A stretch of 64,000 bases of DNA from assembly GCF_003013715.1 (NCBI RefSeq), contig NC_072818.1:248001-312000 (forward strand), read 5' to 3'. Position numbers and translations under genes: made by a program. A model generated the notes under the pieces. That model saw nothing but the letters and a program-made list of their open reading frames with translations, was not told where the DNA came from and did not search any database. Shown piece by piece: positions 37,998 to 46,957 of the stretch (positions within the stretch are counted from its first letter, which is position 1; each line of letters opens with the position of its first letter). The stretch comes from Candidozyma auris. Lineage: Eukaryota; Ascomycota; Pichiomycetes; Serinales; Metschnikowiaceae.

Positions 37998-38910
37998 ATC
38001 AAATAGCGAAGTCAGTGGTGAATTATTCACAAGTTGTTGTCTTACGGGATTTAAGTTGAGTACAGTTTCTTGTTTACTGCAAATCCTGAGAAGGCTTTTT
38101 TTTTGGCTTTTTTTTTTTTTCTTTTTATGGTAAAAGAAAGATCTAGAAGGCATTAGACTAGGAAATCAGCAAATATTCGTCCATGAAATAGACGATACTA
38201 GACCTCCCGTGATCCCAATGTTAGCTTCAAGATTCGTTTAATACTGTGCGGCATTGCAAGAAATTTGCGTGTTTCATGACTTGCGAAAAACAGGGAAATG
38301 CTCTCGCTAATTCAAAAGGTAATTCATGTCGACTTCTTTTACAACAATACGTCCATAGCATAATATGAGACCATTTTTTTACAGCTCGCTATAATTCACC
38401 TAAGGATGAAAACTATCTAGGCAGAACTTCATCAGACTCCATTGCAGCTCTTAGTCGTATCTATAGTCCTGTGAGAACCCCTATTATATGATCTTGTAAC
38501 TCTAGAGCCTTGGTGTATTGACCAACTCAATTTACTCTCTTGAGTAAAACATGTGAACCAGTCCACTGTTTCGGTTACAAGTTTTTACGAAGGCGGTTGC
38601 CTACATATGCATTACCTTTCGATCCAACTAAAAATGCTCTGAAGTCTGAATCTCACGACAACTTTACGCTAGCAGTGACAATACAAGTTACGGTATGGTT
38701 GGTGTTAGCGAAGATCTCAAACGTTAGTTGGACTGTGAGCTTGCAACAATAGTGCATGTCTAGTAGTACAGGGAATTTTTCCATAAAGGGCACGTGATAT
38801 CAAGTCACGCCTCGATGAGGAATACGAATTTTGCATTGAATGTTTCGCATCGCATCTCGAGAATTTTAAGCTTATAAGTACTGCAAAGATTACTTACTAT
38901 CTTCCTGACC
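37998..38910. other. RPA190 promoter region
   Basis: About 910 bp. It includes T-rich runs after ALG7 (38097-38122), a GCACGTGA motif (38790-38797) and the PAC-like element. Frames in it are short and unconvincing. Confidence 0.5.
38812..38819. promoter_or_regulatory. PAC-like element upstream of RPA190
   Basis: TCGATGAG matches PAC (GCGATGAG) at seven of eight positions, about 92 bp upstream of the RPA190 ATG. An E-box-like GCACGTGA lies 15 bp further upstream. Confidence 0.45.
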
Positions 38911-41900
38911 ATGGATATTTCCAAGCCCGTCGGTTCCGAAATCACATCGGTGGACTTTGGGATCTTGTCCACTGATGAGATCAGGAAGTTGTCTGCTAAG
39001 CAAATCACCAATCCTGTGGTGTTTGATAACTTGGGTCATCCCATAGCAAATGGGTTGTACGACCTAGCTTTGGGTGCTTTTTTGAGAAACTTGTGTACCA
39101 CATGTGGGCTTGATGAGCATTCTTGTCCTGGGCACCAAGGTCATATTGACTTACCCGTCCCAGTGTACAATCCCTTATTTTTAAATCAAGTGTTTCTTTT
39201 TTTGAGATCCTCTTGTCTTTATTGCCATCATCTCAGGCTTAACTCTCTTGCAGTTTACAAGTACTCTTGCAAGCTTCGTTTGATTCAATATGGACTCCTT
39301 CTTGAGTGTCAAGAACTTGAGGATATGACTGTCAAAGATGGTGTTGATGATAATGAAGAGGGCAGCGACAACTCTCCACATGATTCTGCTGGAGCTGCCC
39401 AATTAAAAGAGAAATTGGCAGCATTTGTGGAGAATGCAATTATGTCAGCTTTAAAAGAGGGACGCACAGACGCAAAAGGAGTCGTGACTGAAACCGTTGG
39501 AGAAGTGAGAAAGGAAACAGTGGCAGACTTTTACAGAAAAATTTTGTCTCGAGGAAAATGTGAGAACTGTGGAATGTTTTCGCCTACCTTTCGTAAGGAT
39601 GGAGCTGTTAAAATTTTTGAAAACCCCTTGACGGATAAGCAAGAGAGCAACAATAGAGTCAAGGGCGGCAATCGTCCGGACGCACTCAAAAAAGGCTCCT
39701 CTCAGAATACTCCCTCAATGCCATCTGCCAAACCTAAGTCAGGCTCCAAGTATGTTTTATCCACAGAAGTGAGGTATATTTTGAGAAATGTCTTTCAAAA
39801 TGAACAAGAAATCATGCAGAAGCTCTTTCACTCTAGGCCAACGTCGACGGGTACAGTAAGAGCAGACATGTTTTTCATACATGCGCTTATTGTGCCAGCA
39901 ACTCGTTTCCGTTTACCCTCAAAGCTCGGCGATGAGATCCATGAAAACGCACAGAACGAGCTATTATCAAACATTTTGAAAACTTGTATCTTGATAAGGG
40001 ACCTCAACGACCAAATCGCGGCATCCTTCTCGAAAGAGAAGGCATCAAACAACGAAAACAGAAAGCTTCTATTCAATAGATTGATGAACGCCTTTGTCAC
40101 CATACAGAACGATGTGAATGTTTTCATTGATTCCTCGAAGAATATGAACAGTACGGGTGGCAAGCAACCCACTCCTGGAATAAAACAGGCACTCGAAAAA
40201 AAGGAAGGTTTATTCAGAAAACACATGATGGGAAAAAGAGTGAATTATGCTGCTCGCTCTGTTATCTCACCTGATCCGAATCTCGAGACAAATGAGATCG
40301 GAGTTCCACCTGTCTTTGCTGTAAAGCTTACCTACCCTGAACCCGTTACAGCACATAATGTCGGGGAATTGAGACAAGCAGTCATAAATGGTCCCGATAA
40401 ATGGCCTGGTGCGGTTGAAGTTCAGAATGAAGACGGATACATGACTTCCTTGGTTGGTATGTCTCTTGAACAAAGAAAAACTGTTGCGAATCAACTTCTT
40501 ACTCCTTCTAACGGTCATTCTAGTCTCAACAAAAAAGTCTACAGACACATCAAAAACAAAGACGTTGTGATTATGAATCGTCAACCCACCTTACATAAGG
40601 CATCGATGATGGGGCATAGAGTAAGAGTTTTGCCAGGTGAAAAAACACTCCGCTTGCATTATGCGAACACCGGTGCATATAATGCTGATTTTGATGGCGA
40701 TGAGATGAACATGCATTTTCCTCAAAACGAAAACGCAAAGTCTGAGGCTCTCAACCTTGCTAATACTGATTCGCAGTATTTGACACCCACATCTGGTTCT
40801 CCTTTAAGAGGTTTGATTCAGGATCACATAAGTGCTGGTGTATGGTTGACCAATAAGGATACTTTTTTTACCAGAGAGAAGTATCAACAACTCATTTATG
40901 GATGCATTAGACCTGAAGACGGACACACAGGTGGAAGTTCTCGAATTTTGACAGTGCCCCCCACAATTTTTAAACCTGAGCCATTGTGGACTGGTAAGCA
41001 GGTAATCACTACAATACTATTGAATATTAAACCCAAAGGCGTTCCAGGTATCAATCTTGAGTCAAAGAACAAAGTCAAAGATGAATATTGGGGTAATGGA
41101 TCACAGGAGAACAGGGTTATTTTTAAAAACGGAGAGTTATTATGCGGTATTTTGGACAAATCGCAGTATGGTGCAGCACAGTATGGAATTGTGCACTCGC
41201 TTCATGAGGTCTACGGCCCTGCAATTGCTAGTAAGGCATTATCAGTTCTTGGGAGGCTATTCACCAACTACATCATGACCACAGCATTCACCTGTGGAAT
41301 GGACGATTTGCGACTCACCGACGAAGGTAACAAATGGAGAAGTGAGATCCTCAAAAAATCGGTTGACATTGGTAGGGCGGCAGCTTGTGAAGTCACGAAT
41401 TTAGATGCTGGGACGCCAAATCATGATCGCGAGTTGCTCAAAAGACTTGAAGAAATCTTGAGAGATGATAGTAAGCTTGGTATTCTAGATGCGATTACTC
41501 AGTCCAAGGTCAACGCCATTACATCTCAAGTTGTTGGCAAGTGTGTACCAGGAGGAACCATGAAAAGATTTCCTTACAATAGTATGCAAGCAATGGCTTT
41601 ATCAGGTGCAAAAGGATCCGGTGTTAATGTGTCCCAGATCATGTGTTTGTTAGGTCAGCAGGCATTGGAAGGCAGAAGAGTTCCTGTGATGGTTAGTGGG
41701 AAGACATTGCCGTCATTCAAACCATTTGAGACTGATGCTCGTGCGGGTGGTTACATCAAGGGCCGTTTTTACTCAGGTATTAGACCACAGGAGTATTATT
41801 TCCATTGCATGGCTGGTAGAGAGGGCTTGATCGATACGGCCGTCAAAACATCACGTTCGGGTTATTTGCAGCGTTGTCTCACGAAACAGTTAGAGGGGGT

Positions 41901-43830
41901 TCATGTTGCGTACGACAACTCGGTGAGAGATGGAGACGGATCGTTGCTCCAATTCCTTTACGGTGGTGATGCCATTGATACTACTAAACAGTCTCATATG
42001 AATCAATTCGAATTCTGCTTGCAGAACTATGATGCATTAGTGAGCAGATACAATCCGGGTGACTTGGCTGGCCATTTGAATACAGAAACCGCTCTCTCTT
42101 ATGCGAAGAAAGCCAGGAAGCACCAGAAGAAGACGTCACTGTCTCGTCATTATGAACAAAGCACAAAGTACGATCCTGTGCTTTCGGTATACAATCCTTC
42201 AAAGTATTTGGGCTCTGTTTCTGAGAAGTTTCAGGACAAGCTTGATGCTTTCACAAAGGAGCATCCTCAACTTTTTGCAAAATCACTGGACAAAGGCGTC
42301 AGTGAGAAGAAATTTAAGGCCTTGATGCAACTTAAATATATGAGGTCTCTTATAAACCCCGGAGAGGCTGTTGGAATTGTTGCGGCTCAATCTATCGGAG
42401 AGCCTTCTACACAAATGACTCTTAACACCTTTCATTTCGCTGGTCATGGTGCTGCTAACGTTACTCTTGGTATTCCTAGAATGAGAGAAATCATCATGAC
42501 CGCATCGGCCTCTATTGCAACACCACAAATGTCATTACCGCTTCTTCCTGATGTCGATAACGCAATGGCAGACGCTTTCTGCAAGTCAATCGGAAAGGTC
42601 TTCCTCAGTGAGTTCATCGATGACGTTGTCGTTACGGAAACAACTGGGGTGGAGGAAGGTAGCTCGTCTTCACACAGAGCTTATAGAGTCAGAATCACTT
42701 TTTTTTCAAAAGAGGAATATGTTGATGAATATGACATTTCTCAAGAAGAGTTGGAGAAAACAATCTCCTCCAAGTTTTTGAATAAGTTGGAATTGGCGAT
42801 CAACAAGAACTTAAAATCGCAGATAAAGAGCTCTACTTTGCCCGTGGTTGGTAAAGCCTTGCCAAAATCTCAAACTGATGCCGCGCTCCCTACCAGGAGA
42901 GAATTTGAGGGTGATGGCGAAGAAGATGGTGATGCTACCGATCACAAAATCAAATCCAACTCCAAAGAAGCTGTTTCTTATGAAGAGCCAGATGAAGACG
43001 AAGTGGAGTGCATGAGGAGAGCTGAAGAAACATCTAACGACGAAATGGAAGACTCAAGTGATTCTGATGAGTCTGATGCATCTGACTCCGATGATGATTC
43101 TGTGGAAAATGATAATCTTATGGATGTTGAAGCTCAGGAAAAGCCCGAAATTAAGGTCGCTTTGACTAAATCGGCAAGAGACAGACAAGCTGAAGTCATC
43201 TCTTCGCATCACTACATCAAGAAATACAATTTCGATGATGAGAAAGGACAATGGTGTGAGTTTGATATCGAATTACTTGGTGATGTTCAAAAGCTATTGA
43301 TGGTCAACATCATCGAGGATTTATGTCGTGAGGTAGTCGTGAGAGAAATTGCTCATATCGGTAGATGTCTTCGTCCTCAGCCAGATAATGGTGTTCGTGC
43401 CTTGACAACTGAAGGTGTGAATTTTAAAGCTATGTGGGATCAAGATGACTTCATCGACGTTAACGCGATTACATCTAATGATATCGTTGCAGTTCTCAAG
43501 ACCTATGGTGTTGAGGCTGCCAGGAATACAATTGTCAACGAGATAAACAACGTGTTCTCTACTTACGCGATCTCGGTCTCGACTCGCCATCTAGATTTGA
43601 TCGCAGACATGATGACAAGAGAAGGAACATATCGCGCCTTCAACAGACAAGGTATCGACTCCTCGACATCAGCTTTTAAGAAAATGTCTTATGAGACCAC
43701 CTGCCAGTTTTTGACGAAGGCAGTTCTTGATGGTGAAAAGGAAGACCTAGACTCGCCCTCAGCAAAGATTGTTATGGGATTATTAGCGAATATTGGAACG
43801 GGTTCCTTCGATATCATGGCTGATATATGA
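38911..43830 (+). CDS. RPA190: RNA polymerase I largest subunit
   Basis: A complete 1639-aa subunit, close to the about 1664 aa of S. cerevisiae Rpa190. The N-terminal zinc module (CTTCGLDEHSCPGHQGH, about 63-79) and CENCG lie in the clamp. GKRVNYAARSVISPDPNL lines the template path, and the catalytic loop NADFDGDEM (residues 591-599) carries the three Mg-binding aspartates. GEAVGIVAAQSIGEPSTQMTLNTFH marks the trigger-loop region. A long acidic, Ser/Asp-rich insertion (about 1330-1410) in the jaw is typical of Pol I. The enzyme transcribes rDNA. I count two in-frame CTG codons (42139, 42286) in the whole gene, both in Ser-rich contexts, which fits a CUG-Ser yeast. Confidence 0.97.
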   Translation: MDISKPVGSEITSVDFGILSTDEIRKLSAKQITNPVVFDNLGHPIANGLYDLALGAFLRNLCTTCGLDEHSCPGHQGHIDLPVPVYNPLFLNQVFLFLRSSCLYCHHLRLNSLAVYKYSCKLRLIQYGLLLECQELEDMTVKDGVDDNEEGSDNSPHDSAGAAQLKEKLAAFVENAIMSALKEGRTDAKGVVTETVGEVRKETVADFYRKILSRGKCENCGMFSPTFRKDGAVKIFENPLTDKQESNNRVKGGNRPDALKKGSSQNTPSMPSAKPKSGSKYVLSTEVRYILRNVFQNEQEIMQKLFHSRPTSTGTVRADMFFIHALIVPATRFRLPSKLGDEIHENAQNELLSNILKTCILIRDLNDQIAASFSKEKASNNENRKLLFNRLMNAFVTIQNDVNVFIDSSKNMNSTGGKQPTPGIKQALEKKEGLFRKHMMGKRVNYAARSVISPDPNLETNEIGVPPVFAVKLTYPEPVTAHNVGELRQAVINGPDKWPGAVEVQNEDGYMTSLVGMSLEQRKTVANQLLTPSNGHSSLNKKVYRHIKNKDVVIMNRQPTLHKASMMGHRVRVLPGEKTLRLHYANTGAYNADFDGDEMNMHFPQNENAKSEALNLANTDSQYLTPTSGSPLRGLIQDHISAGVWLTNKDTFFTREKYQQLIYGCIRPEDGHTGGSSRILTVPPTIFKPEPLWTGKQVITTILLNIKPKGVPGINLESKNKVKDEYWGNGSQENRVIFKNGELLCGILDKSQYGAAQYGIVHSLHEVYGPAIASKALSVLGRLFTNYIMTTAFTCGMDDLRLTDEGNKWRSEILKKSVDIGRAAACEVTNLDAGTPNHDRELLKRLEEILRDDSKLGILDAITQSKVNAITSQVVGKCVPGGTMKRFPYNSMQAMALSGAKGSGVNVSQIMCLLGQQALEGRRVPVMVSGKTLPSFKPFETDARAGGYIKGRFYSGIRPQEYYFHCMAGREGLIDTAVKTSRSGYLQRCLTKQLEGVHVAYDNSVRDGDGSLLQFLYGGDAIDTTKQSHMNQFEFCLQNYDALVSRYNPGDLAGHLNTETALSYAKKARKHQKKTSLSRHYEQSTKYDPVLSVYNPSKYLGSVSEKFQDKLDAFTKEHPQLFAKSLDKGVSEKKFKALMQLKYMRSLINPGEAVGIVAAQSIGEPSTQMTLNTFHFAGHGAANVTLGIPRMREIIMTASASIATPQMSLPLLPDVDNAMADAFCKSIGKVFLSEFIDDVVVTETTGVEEGSSSSHRAYRVRITFFSKEEYVDEYDISQEELEKTISSKFLNKLELAINKNLKSQIKSSTLPVVGKALPKSQTDAALPTRREFEGDGEEDGDATDHKIKSNSKEAVSYEEPDEDEVECMRRAEETSNDEMEDSSDSDESDASDSDDDSVENDNLMDVEAQEKPEIKVALTKSARDRQAEVISSHHYIKKYNFDDEKGQWCEFDIELLGDVQKLLMVNIIEDLCREVVVREIAHIGRCLRPQPDNGVRALTTEGVNFKAMWDQDDFIDVNAITSNDIVAVLKTYGVEAARNTIVNEINNVFSTYAISVSTRHLDLIADMMTREGTYRAFNRQGIDSSTSAFKKMSYETTCQFLTKAVLDGEKEDLDSPSAKIVMGLLANIGTGSFDIMADI

Positions 43831-43900
43831 TCCGAAATAATATGGGTTACAATTAGATAAACGTTGCATATTAATAGATAAGTTCATTGCTATTCAAGCG

Positions 43901-44356
43901 TCAAATGTTGAATGCTGCAATCAAGAAAGCTGCAGAAAACGAAAGCTTAAAACTCAATCGCTTAAAAAACAAGTTTTTTAGATCGATACGATGATTACCT
44001 ATCGAAAAAACCTTATTCCATGGTATCGAGATATAGTTTCTGTTCTCAAAGAATTGGAGCAATAGATATGTTGACAATGAAAGTGCTACGAGTAGCGTCG
44101 AAAACTTACCCACAATTGAGCCCAAAAGTAATCCCGAGACTGAACCGATACATAAGTCTCTGTACGTTTGATCTTCCCGCTTTATTTGAAGACCCCGATT
44201 TGCTTCTTTGGTTGGCGCCGATTGAGGGAGCGGTGAACGAACAGCCGGGGTGTCATTTCGTATAATTCTTCTTGGTCTGAGCATTATGCCCAACCCTAAA
44301 GCCGAAGAGAAGGCTATTGAAGATCTGAAGAGACTTGGTCTCAAGACATTTATCAT
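43901..44356 (-). CDS. FUN14: FUN14-domain mitochondrial membrane protein
   Basis: A complete 151-aa protein from ATG 44356. An Arg-rich presequence-like N-terminus (residues 1-35) precedes two or three hydrophobic helices. The first has glycine spacing as in FUN14/FUNDC proteins (SVSGLLLGSIVGKFSTLLVALSL), followed by QFFENRNYISIPWNKV. The last span ends at the C-terminus. Human FUNDC1 is an outer-membrane mitophagy receptor; yeast Fun14 is mitochondrial with an ill-defined role and lacks the same LIR segment. I see no YxxL LIR motif at the N-terminus here. Confidence 0.75.
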   Translation of the reverse strand: MINVLRPSLFRSSIAFSSALGLGIMLRPRRIIRNDTPAVRSPLPQSAPTKEANRGLQIKREDQTYRDLCIGSVSGLLLGSIVGKFSTLLVALSLSTYLLLQFFENRNYISIPWNKVFSIGNHRIDLKNLFFKRLSFKLSFSAAFLIAAFNI

Positions 44357-44926
44357 GATGATATTAGCGTAGTGAGCACAGATGAATGCGCGGATTAATA
44401 TTGCTTTCAGAATATGTTGTATTGCAACGTGGAGAGGACACGCAAAAGTTACGATTTAGAATACATCATCAAAGCCTACTATCAGAGAAATCACCCTAAA
44501 AACTGAGAGTCATTATCAAAGAATATTCATATCAAGATTAATTATCGCATCGAACGGGGTCAACAAGAGAATGAGAACTTTGGATTTTGGGCAGAAAGGA
44601 TACGAAAGGGAAAGAAAACTGCACACGATACAGAACGCCAGAATAGTGCGAAGATGCCTTCTCTTTCTGTCTGACGAAGTATCCCTCACGGCGCGGAGTG
44701 TGCACAAGCTTCTCTTACATATAAGCGACATATATATATGCCTTGCCTCCATCATGAATGGCTATACATCACCCACTTGAGCTTCGTCTGGTGGTTCGGC
44801 GTTTCAATAAGTTTCAAGGTCCTTTTATTTTGGTGCGTCATCTGCTAGTTTCATTCATCACATTCTGCTTTACTCCGGGTCTTTCCATACTTTCTCAAGC
44901 TCTCCGGTCGCACAAGTAATTGAAGT
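44357..44926. other. Intergenic region
   Basis: About 570 bp between divergently transcribed genes. A plus-strand frame at 44571-44780 has a Leu/Arg-rich product without recognisable family. There is a TATATATATG run near 44730. No RNA gene is visible. Confidence 0.45.
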
Positions 44927-45727
44927 ATGGTTATTTACAAGCCACAAACTCACACGAGCTTGACTCCAGGCATTTTTTTGGGGAACTACAATTCTCTACT
45001 TGATCAGGATTTTCTCGCAGGTGAAAATATAAAAGTGGTGATTAATTGCGGCGAGTCTAACTCTTTCGTCGAATTCTTGGATCTTCAACGACCTATTATC
45101 TCATCCGATGTGATTGTCTTGAATCTCGACCCTTCGTTATCTAAAGACCTTCCCGTATACCACGATATCCATCAAAGATTCAATAAGACACTCCAAAACT
45201 ACTTGAATTTTTTCTACCATCATAACAAAAATGCCCACTACTATATCAATTCTGATAATCAATATTCAGTGTTGAAGTTGAATTCGCCGACGATAAATGG
45301 TAATCCATTGAAGCTCTTCTTCACAATAAATCGACTTTTGAGATTAATAACTGGCATCAATACTTCAGCAGGGGTTTTATGTGTATCTCACAAATTCAAC
45401 ACGTGGAATGTCTCCAATTCACTATTAATTGCTCTTTCACTACTGCTTTTGATGGATAGATATGGCTTGGATTTTGAAGCAAGCTGTAGATACCTAAGCA
45501 GTGTTTTACAAGCAAATCAAGAAATGGATGATGCATCATTAAACTTATTCAATCGCCAGTACTATGACGATGTCTTGCTCGTCGACAATCTAAAAAAATT
45601 TTTCATTGAGAACAACAAAATAAAACAAAGTGAGGATCCTTTGATGACGACGAATACGAAGTTGAAGAGATCGAGAGATAATGTGGATGTTATGCCATTT
45701 CAACCTGCCCTAAAACGGATCGCCTAA
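44927..45727 (+). CDS. Dual-specificity-phosphatase-like protein lacking the catalytic signature
   Basis: A complete 266-aa protein. Its start (SLTPGIFLGNYNSLL...IKVVINCGES) is the typical DSP opening, in which the protein displays a surface strand after the (I/L)FLGN turn. The region that should hold HCxxGxxR reads VLCVSHKFNTWNVSNSLLIALSLLLLMDRYG: the helix that follows the P-loop is there, but the catalytic Cys-x5-Arg pattern is not. An insertion of about 60 residues precedes it. The C-terminus is Lys/Arg-rich. It is best described as a probable pseudophosphatase (STYX-like). No S. cerevisiae orthologue comes to mind. The stop is 28 bp from that of the convergent FMC1. Confidence 0.6.
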   Translation: MVIYKPQTHTSLTPGIFLGNYNSLLDQDFLAGENIKVVINCGESNSFVEFLDLQRPIISSDVIVLNLDPSLSKDLPVYHDIHQRFNKTLQNYLNFFYHHNKNAHYYINSDNQYSVLKLNSPTINGNPLKLFFTINRLLRLITGINTSAGVLCVSHKFNTWNVSNSLLIALSLLLLMDRYGLDFEASCRYLSSVLQANQEMDDASLNLFNRQYYDDVLLVDNLKKFFIENNKIKQSEDPLMTTNTKLKRSRDNVDVMPFQPALKRIA

Positions 45728-45755
45728 GCACAATCATATTGCCAATGATGGATAC

Positions 45756-46157
45756 TTACTCAGGTGCTTTTAATCCTACCATATTCGCAGTCCTTTTCAC
45801 ATTTTCTGATTGGCTCATCAGCAAGCCAGGGTTGTACCTCACTAAAAGCTCATCATGTATGCGTTGAGATTGAAGATATGTGACAACATTCTTTAAGTTA
45901 TTGATATCATTCGAATTCCTCATCAAGCTCTTTGCCTTCTCTGCATTCAAAGGGTCTATCTCAAATTCTTTGTCGTCAAGCCTGGCGAGCTCTCGATCAA
46001 GTTGAGCATAAGACTTGCGTTGCTTTATTAACTGAAACTTTTCGTATATCAAACGAGCTCTTCTCTTCTCGCGCTCAAGCTGTTTACGCGAGACTTCGAG
46101 GCGTTGATGAGCTATCAAAAGCTCTTTGTGTAATGTCTTGGCCAAGTTTTTCCACAT
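45756..46157 (-). CDS. FMC1: F1-ATPase assembly chaperone Fmc1
   Basis: A complete 133-aa protein. Its C-terminus (DELLVRYNPGLLMSQSENVKRTANMVGLKAPE) matches the S. cerevisiae Fmc1 end, which reads RYNPGNKLTQ then EKVKRTANVVGLDVPT as I recall it. The N-terminal 60 residues are a basic helix without the usual LRTYRGL-type start, so the N-terminus is shorter and more divergent than expected (155 aa in S. cerevisiae). I find no upstream exon signal. Fmc1 works with Atp12 in the mitochondrial matrix and is needed for F1 assembly at high temperature. Confidence 0.75.
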   Translation of the reverse strand: MWKNLAKTLHKELLIAHQRLEVSRKQLEREKRRARLIYEKFQLIKQRKSYAQLDRELARLDDKEFEIDPLNAEKAKSLMRNSNDINNLKNVVTYLQSQRIHDELLVRYNPGLLMSQSENVKRTANMVGLKAPE

Positions 46158-46957
46158 TATGTTTTCTTCATGGAGGAGGGAATATCAAGACAATCAAATA
46201 CTTTATGTGTGACAATATATATACAGGTCACTACTTACTCTCTAGGTTTTTTTTTTTTTTTTTTGTTCTTTTCTTTCTTTTCTTTCCTGAGTCGTTCAAC
46301 CTTTGATACCTTTCGCTATCTATCATACTCACTTTCTTTTACGTAAATTGTATCAATTGTCAGCGCAGGATTCAATCGTACATGAGTTACTACTCTGATT
46401 GGATTTCTACGTTCTCGCACTCATCATGCCCATGCCTAATCGGGCATCTCACAAATGTGTTTTCGCTCTAAAAATTTTAAGTTTGAAGTAAGTATAATTA
46501 AAACAAAAAAAAATAAAAAATAAAAGGAGAAGACAAAGGGAGAGGATTTGATCAACACAGCTTATGCGCAGAGCATTTTACTCCAAAAGAGACCATGATG
46601 CACTTCTCGCAGAGTTATGCAAGCGCGATCTTGGAAGCAAGGAAATTGAAGCTGACTCCGCGAGCAGTTTGAGCTACTGGAGCGTACACAAAGATATCAT
46701 TTTCAGGAGTCCCTAGTCATGATTGGGACTTATGATGAATCATTTGATGACGTTACGAGAAATGGGAAATTTCTTCTGTCTCTAAAGAAATCGATGGCAA
46801 GTAGCAGTCGGCTTGTAGGCATAGCCAATCAAAATGTTTCTCGGGTCCGAACAATTTCGCGCGAAATTTTCCATAGCGAAAATTAAATCGTACGGAAAAA
46901 CTGAGTATCCCAATTGTTTGTTCTTCAGTAACTTGATCACAAAACTATTCACTAAAC
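46158..46957. other. Divergent promoter region FMC1 / IDH1
   Basis: About 800 bp. It has a T run (about 46247-46265) close to FMC1, an A-rich stretch (46500-46540) and the 50-codon ORF described separately. No other gene is seen. Confidence 0.45.
46564..46716 (+). CDS. Small ORF, 50 codons, upstream of IDH1
   Basis: An ATG frame preceded by an A-rich stretch (46500-46540) of the kind seen in yeast leaders. The product begins MRRAFYSKRDHDALLAELCK, is highly charged and has normal amino-acid use, ending FRSP. It ends 241 bp upstream of the IDH1 ATG on the same strand, so it could be a separate small gene or an upstream ORF in a long IDH1 leader. I recognise no family. Confidence 0.35.
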   Translation: MRRAFYSKRDHDALLAELCKRDLGSKEIEADSASSLSYWSVHKDIIFRSP

